Positions 7,587 to 15,045 of a DNA stretch of 43,960 nt are shown here, piece by piece (within the stretch, counting starts at the first letter, position 1; each line of letters opens with the position of its first letter). The DNA is from Alphaproteobacteria bacterium. GTDB lineage: Bacteria > Pseudomonadota > Alphaproteobacteria > UBA828. A program made the translations under genes and the position numbers. The stretch spans positions 1 to 43,960 of the forward strand of contig JAJDVB010000183.1 in NCBI GenBank assembly GCA_022826345.1, in the 5' to 3' direction. A model generated the notes under the pieces. It saw nothing but the letters and a program-made list of their open reading frames with translations, was not told where the DNA came from and searched no databases.

Positions 7587-8356
7587 TCCCTGAGCGTGCA
7601 CCAGATCGGCGTGTGGTCCGAGGCCTTCACGCCGCCACGCGGGCCTGAGTCGATCTCGCAGGCCTCCAGCCGGTCCGCCGCCTCCGGCGAGAGCAGAAGG
7701 TGGTCGATCCGAAGCCCCTCGCCCCTCTGCCAGCGGCCGGCCTGATAGTCCCAGAAGGTGTAGGCCCGCCGGTGCGGGTGCAGCGTGCGGAACGCCTCCA
7801 CATAGCCGGAATAGAGCAGCGTGCGGAAGCGCGCCCGCGATTCCGGTTGGCACAGCGCGTCGTCACGCCAGGCTTTCGGGTCGTAGCAGTCGAGATCGGC
7901 CGGAATGACGTTGTAGTCGCCGCCGAGCACCACCGGCTCCTCCTGGCCGAGCAACTCGTCCGCGCGCGCGCAGAGCCGGTCCATCCACGCGATCTTGTAG
8001 GGGAACTTCTCGGTCGCAACCGGATTGCCGTTGGGCAGGTAGATCGAGGCGACCCGGACGCCGCCGGTGGTGGCCTCGACGTAGCGCGCCTGCTCGTCCT
8101 CCTCGTCGCCGGGGAGGCCGACGAAGACATCCTCCAGCGGCCGCTTACTCAGGATCGCGACGCCGTTGTAGGTCTTCTGCCCGTGGACAAGGAGGTTGTA
8201 GCCGCAGTCCTCGATCTCGAGGCGCGGAAAGGCCTCGTCCAGAGACTTGGTCTCCTGCAGCAGCACAACGTCGGGCTCGGCGCTGCCCAGCCACTCCAGC
8301 ACGGCGGGCAGGCGGACCTTGATGGAATTGACGTTCCAGGTCGCGATCTTGAGCAC
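7583..8356 (-). CDS. xthA: Exodeoxyribonuclease III
   Basis: This 257-residue protein is an exodeoxyribonuclease III / AP endonuclease of the endonuclease-exonuclease-phosphatase superfamily. It acts in base excision repair by cutting 5' of abasic sites and trimming 3' ends. Landmarks are KIATWNVNSIKVRLP at the N-terminus, VLLQETK with the metal-binding Glu, GGDYNVIP, RIDHLLLS, and the C-terminal KASDHTPIW with the catalytic Asp-His. The length is normal. The gene follows erpA by only 4 nt and overlaps the GFA gene. This erpA-xth arrangement is common in alphaproteobacteria. Confidence 0.95.
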   Translation of the reverse strand: MLKIATWNVNSIKVRLPAVLEWLGSAEPDVVLLQETKSLDEAFPRLEIEDCGYNLLVHGQKTYNGVAILSKRPLEDVFVGLPGDEEDEQARYVEATTGGVRVASIYLPNGNPVATEKFPYKIAWMDRLCARADELLGQEEPVVLGGDYNVIPADLDCYDPKAWRDDALCQPESRARFRTLLYSGYVEAFRTLHPHRRAYTFWDYQAGRWQRGEGLRIDHLLLSPEAADRLEACEIDSGPRGGVKASDHTPIWCTLRE

Positions 8357-8360
8357 GGGC

Positions 8361-8735
8361 TCAGACGAGGGAGAAGGACGTGCCGCAGCCGCAGCCGGAA
8401 ACAGCGTTCGGGTTCTTCACCTGGAAGGAGGCGCCAATCAGGTCCTCCACGTAGTCGATCTCCGAGCCCGCCATGTAGCCGGCCGAGACCCGGTCCACCA
8501 GCGCCACGACGCCGTCCCGCTCGATGGCGATGTCGTCCGGCCGCTGCTCGGTCTCGAAGGCGAAGCCGTACTGGAAGCCCGAGCAGCCGCCGCCCGAGAC
8601 GCTGACGCGCAGCATCGTTCCCGGATCGGCCTCGTCGGCGATCAGCACTGCGATCCGCCGCGCGGCGCTGGCCGAGAGGGTGATCTCCCCGTCCCCGGCG
8701 GCGATCGGTTCTAGTGCGTCGAATGAACGTGCCAT
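8361..8735 (-). CDS. erpA: Iron-sulfur cluster insertion protein (A-type carrier)
   Basis: The 124-residue protein is an A-type Fe-S carrier (HesB/IscA/ErpA). It receives clusters from the assembly machinery and delivers them to target apoproteins in the cytoplasm. The three ligand cysteines are present: C51 in GGGCSGFQYGF, and C115 and C117 in SGCGCGTSFSL at the C-terminus. It is probably the first gene of the erpA-xthA-GFA unit. The N-terminal 18 residues precede the conserved SASAARRIAVL helix and are of ordinary length. ErpA is preferred over IscA because no isc or suf genes are nearby and alphaproteobacterial erpA is usually next to xth. Sequence alone does not fully separate the subfamilies. 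Confidence 0.9.
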   Translation of the reverse strand: MARSFDALEPIAAGDGEITLSASAARRIAVLIADEADPGTMLRVSVSGGGCSGFQYGFAFETEQRPDDIAIERDGVVALVDRVSAGYMAGSEIDYVEDLIGASFQVKNPNAVSGCGCGTSFSLV

Positions 8736-8878
8736 GGCGTTGATTGGCCCTGCCTGAACTCCTGTGGATTAGATAGCGCCGCCCGAGCGCTTGTCAATCG
8801 ACGGGCGTGTAACTTGCTCACCGTGGCCTCCATCACGGTCCCGTGCTACGTGCCCTTGGGAGCCAGCGAGGATCGACC

Positions 8879-9334
8879 ATGGCCTACCTTCTCGCGATCC
8901 ATGTCTTGAGCGCCGTCGTCTGGGTGGGCGGCATGTTCTTCGCCCTGCTCGTGCTGCGGCCGGCGGTCGGCCCGCTGGAGCCTGCGGTCAGGCTCGCGCT
9001 CTGGCGCCGGGTGTTCGCGCGCTTTTTCCCGGCCGTGGGCGTCTCCGTGCTGGCGCTGCTCGCGACCGGCCACGCGATGATCCTGGTCGAGCTCGGCGGC
9101 TTCGGCGCGATCAACATGTCGGTGCATCTGATGCAGGGCATCGGCGTGCTCATGGCGCTGCTCTATCTCCACCTTCTCGTCGGCCCCTATCGCCGCTTCC
9201 TGAAGGCGCTGGATGCGGGAACGCTGCCGGCCGCCGGTCGCGCGATCGAGGGCATTCGCTGGATCATCACCGTCAACCTGGCCCTCGGCGTCGTGACCCT
9301 GGTGATTGCAACCACCGGCCACTATTGGGGCTGA
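8879..9334 (+). CDS. CopD-like four-helix inner-membrane protein
   Basis: This 151-residue integral membrane protein has four hydrophobic helices (about 2-25, 50-72, 80-103 and 125-148). The first helix carries HVLSAVVWVGGMFFALLV. Histidines also occur in helix 2 (ATGHAM), helix 3 (HLMQG, LHLL) and at the end (TTGHYWG). The pattern fits the CopD / copper-resistance-type domain family, which may bind copper or haem. ATG 8879 is preferred because GAGG lies a few bases upstream and the frame upstream is non-conserved. It is divergent from erpA. A direct role in copper handling is not shown; no CopC or CopA-like gene is nearby. Confidence 0.8.
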   Translation: MAYLLAIHVLSAVVWVGGMFFALLVLRPAVGPLEPAVRLALWRRVFARFFPAVGVSVLALLATGHAMILVELGGFGAINMSVHLMQGIGVLMALLYLHLLVGPYRRFLKALDAGTLPAAGRAIEGIRWIITVNLALGVVTLVIATTGHYWG

Positions 9335-9432
9335 GAAACGCGGGCGGAATCGGCGGTGTCTCGCGCGCCTCGGCCAGAGAAAACACTCAATACTTTGCGA
9401 CTTCAAAACAAAAGATGACACCACTCCGTGCT

Positions 9433-9455
9433 TTTTTCATATTTCTTATGAAAAA
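9433..9455. promoter_or_regulatory. AT-rich 9-bp inverted repeat upstream of sbmA
   Basis: TTTTTCATA (9433-9441) and TATGAAAAA (9447-9455) are perfect inverted arms around TTTCT. They lie in an unusually AT-rich gap of 223 bases between the CopD-like gene and sbmA. This could be an operator for a transcription factor, or, read on the plus strand, a weak terminator for the upstream gene. Confidence 0.45.
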
Positions 9456-9490
9456 CTGCACAGAAACAAATAACCGATAACGAATCATCA

Positions 9491-9540
9491 TAACATTACG
9501 AAGTGTTAATTTGACATATCACGCTTTTGCGGCCGACATA
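9491..9540 (+). promoter_or_regulatory. Putative sbmA promoter with adjoining dyad
   Basis: An imperfect 18-bp palindrome TAACATTACGAAGTGTTA (9491-9508) is followed two bases later by TTGACA (9511-9516), a perfect sigma-70 -35 box. The corresponding -10 around 9535-9540 (GACATA) is poor, which would suit an activated promoter. GGGAGG (9550-9555) precedes the ATG at 9558. Confidence 0.45.
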
Positions 9541-9557
9541 GGGTCACGGGAGGTTTC

Positions 9558-10580
9558 ATGTTTCGATCGTTCTTTCTTTCCCGCGAATGGGCGCTCTGGG
9601 CCTGGGGCGGCATGGCCATCATCATCGGCGGCACCTGGTATCAGGTGCAGGTCGACGTGCAAATCAACGAATGGTTCGGCGAATTCTACGACGGCGTGCA
9701 AAAGGCGCTGGGCGAACCCGGCAGCATGACCATCGAAGAGTTCTACACGCTGCTGCTCTCCTTCGGTCGCATCGCTGGCATCTACATCGTTGTCGCGGTG
9801 ATGCTCAGCTTCTTCACCAAGCACTGGGTGTTCCGCTGGCGCCACGCGATGAACAACTTCTACATGGACCGCTGGGAGCGCCTGCGGCACATCGAAGGCG
9901 CGAGCCAGCGCATCCAGGAGGACACCCGCCGCTTCGCGATCATCATGGAATCCTTGGGCAGCCGCCTGCTCGATTCCGTCATGACGCTGTTCGCCTTTCT
10001 GCCGATCCTCTGGCAGCTCTCGAAGTCGATCAAGGTGGTGCCGGTCATCGGCGAGCTGGATCATGCGCTGGTCTACGCCGCCATCATCTTTGCACTGTTG
10101 GGCACGGCCGTGCTGGCGGTCGTGGGCATCAGACTTCCAGGCCTCGAGTTCAACAACCAGGTGGTGGAAGCCGCATACAGAAAGGAACTCGTATACGGCG
10201 AGGACCACGAAGAACGCGCCGATCCGCCGACGGTGCGGGAATTGTTTTTCAACGTCAGACGAAATTACTTCAGACTATTTTTCCACTACATGTACTTCGA
10301 TATCGCGAAGTGGTCGTATCTCCAGTTCGGCGTTCTTGTTCCCTATATCGCTCTCGCGCCCACCATCGTCGCCGGCGCCATCACCCTCGGCGTGATGCAG
10401 CAGATCGTCCGTGCCTTCGGACGTGTGGAGGGCTCGTTCCAGTATCTCGTCCACAGCTGGACGGTCATCGTCGAGTTGATCTCGGTTTATAAGCGCCTGC
10501 GTGCTTTCGAGGCGGCGCTCTACGACCGGGGGCCCTACGCGGAACCCCCTCCGTGCGGCCCAAGTCGATTCGGTCGGTAA
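9558..10580 (+). CDS. sbmA: SbmA/BacA-like peptide transporter
   Basis: This 340-residue inner-membrane protein matches the SbmA/BacA family. The family uses the proton gradient to import proline-rich and other peptides and some peptide antibiotics; in rhizobia BacA is needed for chronic host infection. Diagnostic blocks include HWVFRWRHAMNNFYM, RHIEGASQRIQEDTRRF, GLEFNNQVVEAAYRKELVYG, PPTVRELFFNVRRNYFRLF and FQYLVHSWTVIVELISVYKR. E. coli SbmA is about 400 residues; this one lacks roughly the first two helices, as several short relatives do, and ends shortly after the last conserved helix. No ATPase domain is fused. The upstream gap is AT-rich and carries palindromes, so regulated expression is likely. 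It converges with the aminotransferase gene with only 3 nt between. Confidence 0.92.
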   Translation: MFRSFFLSREWALWAWGGMAIIIGGTWYQVQVDVQINEWFGEFYDGVQKALGEPGSMTIEEFYTLLLSFGRIAGIYIVVAVMLSFFTKHWVFRWRHAMNNFYMDRWERLRHIEGASQRIQEDTRRFAIIMESLGSRLLDSVMTLFAFLPILWQLSKSIKVVPVIGELDHALVYAAIIFALLGTAVLAVVGIRLPGLEFNNQVVEAAYRKELVYGEDHEERADPPTVRELFFNVRRNYFRLFFHYMYFDIAKWSYLQFGVLVPYIALAPTIVAGAITLGVMQQIVRAFGRVEGSFQYLVHSWTVIVELISVYKRLRAFEAALYDRGPYAEPPPCGPSRFGR

Positions 10581-10583
10581 TGT

Positions 10584-11480
10584 TCAGTCGAACACCGGTG
10601 TGCCGTGGGCGCCGGACTCGCGCAGCGCCCAGTAGAGCTGGTCGAGCCGCTCGGTCACCGGGCCCGGGCAGGGTTGCGGCAGCCTGCGGCCAGCGATCTC
10701 GCGCACCGCCAGGGCGCCGCCCGCGGTGCTGCAGGTAAACACCTCGTCTGCGGCATAGAGGTCGAAGGCGGTGAGGTCGCATTCCCGGAGCGGGAGTCCC
10801 GCGTTCCTGGCAAGCTCGATGAAGGTCTGGCGCGTAATGCCGCGCAGCACGTTGCGCCCCGGCGTGTGCACCACCCCATCTTTCACCGTGAAGATGTTCG
10901 ACGCCGGTCCCTCGCAGGCGTAGCCAGCCTGGTCGAGCCAGATCACGTCATCGTAGCCGGCCTCCAGCGCCTCAAGCCGCGCCATCTGCGAGTGCAGCCG
11001 GTTGAGGCACTTGTAGCGGGCGTCGAGCGTGTCCGGCGAGAACGCCCGCAGATGGGTGATGTGGAGGCGAATGCCTGTGCGACGCGTCTCCTCGTCGGCG
11101 AGGAAGATGTAAGGAGCGGCCCAGACGATGCGCGTCGGCTCGAAGTCGCGCGGATCGGCGACGACGGCGTTGGGCGCCCCGCGGGTCACGATGAAGCGGA
11201 TGCTGGCGTCGCGCAGGCCGTTGCGCCGGCAGGTCTGGACGATCGCCGCGCGCCAGTTGTCGCGGGTCATCTGGGTTTCCAGCCGCGTCGCCCGCAGCGA
11301 ATCGAAGAAGCGGTCGATGTGCTCATCGAGCTTGAAGATCGAGCCGCGCCAAGCCGAGACCACGTCGAAGACCCCGTCGCCGAGCAAGAACCCCTGGTCG
11401 AGCACGGAGATCTTGGCCTCGCTGAGGGGCACGAAGTCGCCGTTCAGATAGACGATTGGCTCGTTGGGTGTCTCTACCAT
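10584..11480 (-). CDS. Class IV PLP-dependent aminotransferase (branched-chain or D-amino acid type)
   Basis: This 298-residue protein is a fold-type IV aminotransferase. The Schiff-base lysine is K157 in DARYKCLNRL. The glutamate contacting the PLP pyridine is E190 in YACEGPASNIF. TCSTAGGALAV near residue 250 binds the phosphate. Members transfer amino groups from branched-chain amino acids, D-amino acids or related amines. The gene lies directly downstream of a Liv-type uptake operon, on the same strand, and is separated from livM by 43 nt. It is therefore probably co-transcribed and used on the imported substrate. Which substrate is not readable; D-alanine aminotransferase or an ilvE-like enzyme are both possible. 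Confidence 0.9.
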   Translation of the reverse strand: MVETPNEPIVYLNGDFVPLSEAKISVLDQGFLLGDGVFDVVSAWRGSIFKLDEHIDRFFDSLRATRLETQMTRDNWRAAIVQTCRRNGLRDASIRFIVTRGAPNAVVADPRDFEPTRIVWAAPYIFLADEETRRTGIRLHITHLRAFSPDTLDARYKCLNRLHSQMARLEALEAGYDDVIWLDQAGYACEGPASNIFTVKDGVVHTPGRNVLRGITRQTFIELARNAGLPLRECDLTAFDLYAADEVFTCSTAGGALAVREIAGRRLPQPCPGPVTERLDQLYWALRESGAHGTPVFD

Positions 11481-11523
11481 TGCGCGCCCTCCGCAGCGTC
11501 TCCGGAGACGCTCATGAAAGCCC

Positions 11524-12588
11524 TCACTCGCGTCGCTCCTCGCCGGCGCGCCTAGCGGCCGGGCGGTCCAAGCCTCCCCGCAACGTGAGCACTTGCCGGC
11601 GTCCCCATTCCCACACCTGCTCCAGCCCGCCCGCAGCCCCTTGGGGCAGGAGCACGACGATGGCGACGATCAGCGCACCGTAGCCCATGTTCCTGATCTC
11701 GACGAAGTCCTTCATGCCCTCGTCCGCGAGCATCACCAGGGCGGCGCCCAGGATCGGCCCCCAGGCCCGCCCCAGGCCTCCCACCACCATCATCGAGATC
11801 AGGAAGAGCAGCAGCGGCAGCGAGAGAACGTTGGCGCCGATGACCCGGAAGTGCCCGGCGAAGACGCCGCCCGCGAGGCCGGTAAAGAACGCCGACATGG
11901 CGAACACGAGGAGCTGGTACTTGAAGCGGTTGAGGCCGCGCGAGACGCCGTATTCCGGGTTGTCGCGCAATGCCCGAAAGGCGAAGCCCAACGGGCTGCG
12001 GATGATGGCGAAGGAGAACACCGTCGCCAGCACGAGCAGGAAGAGCGAAAGGTAGTAGTCGCCCTTCAGGTACTCGCGGCGGCCGAGCAGATCGCGGAAG
12101 CCGAAGTCGCCGAACTTGGCGAGGCCCCGCGTGCCGCCGGTGAAATTCCGGCAGGTCACGCCCTCCATGTAGAAGCAGGCGGTGTCGGTGATAATGAGCA
12201 GGTACATCACCTGGGCGATGGCGAGCGTCAGCAGCGCCACGTAAGGCCCGCGCAGCCTGAGGCAGGCGAGCCCGATGAGGAGGCTGAACAGGATCGACCC
12301 GACCCCTGCGAGCACCAGCGCGAACCAGAGCGAGATGCCGAGGTAGAGCCCCATCATGCCGGTCGCGAAGCCGCCGAAGGCGAAGATCGCCATCTGCGCG
12401 AGTGAGAAGACGCCGGCGACGCCGAACACCAGGTTCCACTGGGAAACCACCGTCGCCCAGATGAAGAAGAGCGTGAGCTGGCCGATGAAATAGCGCGACG
12501 GCCCGAGGAACGGGATCGCGATCATCACCGCGATCAGGATCACGCCGAAGGCGGCGTCCCGCCGCCAGTTGGGGCCCGTCTCGAACAT
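11524..12588 (-). CDS. livM: Branched-chain amino acid-type ABC transporter permease LivM
   Basis: This 354-residue inner-membrane permease belongs to the LivM family, the second membrane subunit of branched-chain amino acid / amide uptake systems. It has around ten hydrophobic helices. The family motif near the C-terminus is visible as VVGGLGRAWGPILGAALV. The conserved RSPLGFAFRALRDNPEYG loop that contacts the ATPase subunits lies in the middle. A short extra loop (residues about 130-170, with cysteines at CRNFTGGTRG) sits between helices. The start overlaps the livH stop (ATGA), so the pair is translationally coupled. Confidence 0.93.
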   Translation of the reverse strand: MFETGPNWRRDAAFGVILIAVMIAIPFLGPSRYFIGQLTLFFIWATVVSQWNLVFGVAGVFSLAQMAIFAFGGFATGMMGLYLGISLWFALVLAGVGSILFSLLIGLACLRLRGPYVALLTLAIAQVMYLLIITDTACFYMEGVTCRNFTGGTRGLAKFGDFGFRDLLGRREYLKGDYYLSLFLLVLATVFSFAIIRSPLGFAFRALRDNPEYGVSRGLNRFKYQLLVFAMSAFFTGLAGGVFAGHFRVIGANVLSLPLLLFLISMMVVGGLGRAWGPILGAALVMLADEGMKDFVEIRNMGYGALIVAIVVLLPQGAAGGLEQVWEWGRRQVLTLRGGLDRPAARRAGEERRE

Positions 12589-13466
12589 CAGACGCGGCGC
12601 ACCTGGCGGCGCCCGAACACACCGTACGGCCGCCAGATGAGCGCAATGATGACCAGCAGCAGAAGCGCCGGGAACCCGAAGCGAACGCCGACGGCGAACT
12701 GCACCACGGACTCGAACAGGCCGAGGACGAAGGCGGCGATGAGCGCGCCGGGCACGTTACCGAGCCCCGCGATGACGCAGATGATGAAGGCCTTGAGCAT
12801 GGGGTCGTAACCCATGGTCGGCGCGAGCGTGGTGATCGAGCTCAGCATGACGCCCGAGATCGCGGCCACGACGCCGGCGATCCCCATCACCTGGGCGAAG
12901 ACCCGCCCGACGTTGACCCCCATGAGCTGCGCCGCCTCGCGATTCAGCGCCGTCGCGCGGATGGCGCGGCCCATGCGCGTGCGCGAGAGCAGCGCCGCAA
13001 CAAGCAGCATGGTGACGACGGCGAGAACCAGGATCACCACGTTCTGGAAGCGGATGAAGACGCCAGAGACGAAAAAGCCTTCCTCGATGGAGAAGGGCTG
13101 CAGGAAGGGATAGGCGCCGTAGATCAGCAGCGTCACCTGCTCGAGGAAGATGGCGAGGCCGACGGTCGCGATGATGACGTTGGTCTCGAACGCCGGGTGC
13201 CGGTACATGAAGCGGAAGATGATGTGGTAGATGGCGAGCCCCACCACGAAGCTCACGATCATCGCCGCCGGCAGGCCGAGGTACCAGGGCAGGCCCAGTT
13301 GGATCACCGCCGAATAGGAGGCGTAGCCGCCGATGGTAAGCAGCGCGCCGTGGGCCATGTTGAGCACGCCCATCGCCCCCCACACCAGCGAGAGCCCGAT
13401 GGTGCTGGCTGCGTACATGGCGCCGAGCGTGAGCCCGCTGACCAGGATCTGGACGAATGTTTCCAC
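12588..13466 (-). CDS. livH: Branched-chain amino acid-type ABC transporter permease LivH
   Basis: This 292-residue inner-membrane permease belongs to the LivH family. The N-terminus reads LVSGLTLGAMYAASTIGLSL, then MGVLNMAHGALLTIGGYAS. The coupling loop RTRMGRAIRATALNREAAQLMG is present. So is the late GLGNVPGALIAAFVLGL block. It pairs with LivM to form the translocation pore. It sits between livF (upstream by 9 nt) and livM (overlapping by 1 nt) in one operon with the binding protein and two ATPases. The substrate range could be branched-chain amino acids, amides or urea. Confidence 0.93.
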   Translation of the reverse strand: METFVQILVSGLTLGAMYAASTIGLSLVWGAMGVLNMAHGALLTIGGYASYSAVIQLGLPWYLGLPAAMIVSFVVGLAIYHIIFRFMYRHPAFETNVIIATVGLAIFLEQVTLLIYGAYPFLQPFSIEEGFFVSGVFIRFQNVVILVLAVVTMLLVAALLSRTRMGRAIRATALNREAAQLMGVNVGRVFAQVMGIAGVVAAISGVMLSSITTLAPTMGYDPMLKAFIICVIAGLGNVPGALIAAFVLGLFESVVQFAVGVRFGFPALLLLVIIALIWRPYGVFGRRQVRRV

Positions 13467-13475
13467 TGCGCCGCC

Positions 13476-14192
13476 TCAGGCCCCGAGATAGGTCTCGACG
13501 ATCTCCTCATGGAGGTCGAGCTCACTGGCGGTGCCTTGCCAGACGAATTCGCCGTGGTCGAGCAGGTAGATGCGATCCGCGAGATCGGCGACGCGGCTCG
13601 CATTCTCCTCCACCAGAAGGATCGTCCGGCCCGCTTCCTTGAGCGTCTGGATCAGGCCGTAGATGGTGTCGATCGCGATGGGGGCCAGGCCGAGCGAGGG
13701 CTCGTCGATCAGCAGAATGCGCCCGCCCGTCATCATCCCGCGTCCGATCGCCAGCATCCGCCGCTCGCCGCCGGAGAGCGTGGAAGCGACCTGGCTCTCC
13801 CGCTCCTCGAGTCTGGGCAGCAGTGCGTAGACCTCCTTCAGGTTCGCGTCGGCCTGGCGGAAGGGCACGGGCAGGTAGGCCCCCATCAGGAGATTGTCGC
13901 GCACCGTCATCTCCGAGAAGATCATGTCGCCCTGCGGGATGTGCACGATGCCGCGCGCCACGATCTGGTCCACCCGCGCGCGGCCGAGCGCCTTGCCGTC
14001 AAAACGGATCTCTCCCGCCATCGGATGTATCAGGCCGGAGACGGCGCGCAGCAGTGTCGTCTTGCCGTGGCCGTTGGGACCGATGATGGTGATGAGGCCG
14101 CCGTCAGGCACCCCGAATGAGATGTCGCGCAGCACGCGCTGGCCGTGATAGCCGGCGTCGAGCGAGTCGACCTCGAGCAACGGCTCGCTCAT
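13476..14192 (-). CDS. livF: Branched-chain amino acid-type ABC transporter ATPase LivF
   Basis: This 238-residue cytoplasmic ATPase subunit is of the LivF type. The Walker A is GPNGHGKTT, the signature LSGGERRMLAIGRGM is intact, and the Walker B is ILLIDEPSLGLAP, followed by the switch region VEENASRVADLADR. It ends with the usual short LivF tail. It pairs with LivG to power the LivHM pore. Order within the operon (binding protein, livG, livF, livH, livM) is slightly unlike the E. coli livKHMGF order but common in alphaproteobacteria. Confidence 0.93.
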   Translation of the reverse strand: MSEPLLEVDSLDAGYHGQRVLRDISFGVPDGGLITIIGPNGHGKTTLLRAVSGLIHPMAGEIRFDGKALGRARVDQIVARGIVHIPQGDMIFSEMTVRDNLLMGAYLPVPFRQADANLKEVYALLPRLEERESQVASTLSGGERRMLAIGRGMMTGGRILLIDEPSLGLAPIAIDTIYGLIQTLKEAGRTILLVEENASRVADLADRIYLLDHGEFVWQGTASELDLHEEIVETYLGA

Positions 14193-14210
14193 GCTCTCCT
14201 CACGCGCGGC

Positions 14211-15035
14211 TCACAGGACGCCCGACGCGCCCTCGTCAGGCGACGGCTGGTCTTCAAGCAGGTGCCGGAGCCGCCGCGACGAGCCCTCCCCCAGATAGAC
14301 GTCGACCACGGTCTTGTCGTAGACGAGGCCGGAGGCCGAGCCTTCGAAAATCTTCTCGCCGTGGTGCATGATCAGCACCCGGTCCGAGAGCCTGACCAGG
14401 AAGCGCATGACGTGCTCGATGAGCATGATGGTGAGGCCGCGTTCCTTGAGCCGCCGGACCAGCGCCATCACGTCGTCGATTTCCTGCGGGTTGAGGCCGC
14501 CGACCGGCTCGTCCATCAGCAGCATCTTCGGCTGGGTCGCGAGCGCACCCGCCACCATCAGGAGCTTGCGGTGGTAGACGGGAAGCGTCTGCGTCGCTTC
14601 GTGGGCGACCTCATCGAGGCCGACGAACTCCATCGCCTCGTCGGCGAGTCGCTGGGTTTCCCGGTCGAACCGCATGCCGGGAACGAATCGGTTGTGGCGG
14701 CCGAAGTAGGCCGCAATCAGCGTGTTCTCACGCGCTGTCAGCGTGTCGAACCCCGCGTTGAGCTGAAAGGTACGCGCCATGCCGAGCTGGCACGTGCGGT
14801 CCGGTGTCACCCGCGTGATGGTCTTGCCGTCGAAGGTAATGCTGCCGGCGGTGGCCGGGTTCAGGCCCGAGATGACGTCGAACAGCGTCGTCTTGCCGGC
14901 ACCGTTCGGCCCGCCGATCCCGAGCGCCTCGCCCGGGAAGACGTCGAAGGTCATGTCGCGAACGGCGGCCAGGGCGCCGAAGTACTTGTCGACGCCCTGG
15001 CAGGAGAGCAGCGGCTCGGGCGCCGTCCGCTCCAT
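14211..15035 (-). CDS. livG: Branched-chain amino acid-type ABC transporter ATPase LivG
   Basis: This 274-residue cytoplasmic ATPase subunit is of the LivG type. Walker A is GPNGAGKTT (about residues 42-50). The LivG-specific insertion with the ARTFQ block (GMARTFQLNAGF) is present. Walker B reads MLLMDEPVGGLNPQEIDD and the H-loop is LIEHVMRFL. The ABC signature is odd: where LivG proteins have L-A-Y-G-x-Q, this one has TLPVYHRKLLMVAGAL, so the glycines and glutamine of LSGGQ are missing. The LivF partner keeps a good signature. One of the two composite ATP sites may therefore be catalytically weak. The spacing to the binding protein gene (10 nt) supports one operon. Confidence 0.92.
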   Translation of the reverse strand: MERTAPEPLLSCQGVDKYFGALAAVRDMTFDVFPGEALGIGGPNGAGKTTLFDVISGLNPATAGSITFDGKTITRVTPDRTCQLGMARTFQLNAGFDTLTARENTLIAAYFGRHNRFVPGMRFDRETQRLADEAMEFVGLDEVAHEATQTLPVYHRKLLMVAGALATQPKMLLMDEPVGGLNPQEIDDVMALVRRLKERGLTIMLIEHVMRFLVRLSDRVLIMHHGEKIFEGSASGLVYDKTVVDVYLGEGSSRRLRHLLEDQPSPDEGASGVL

Positions 15036-15045
15036 GGCTCAGGTC

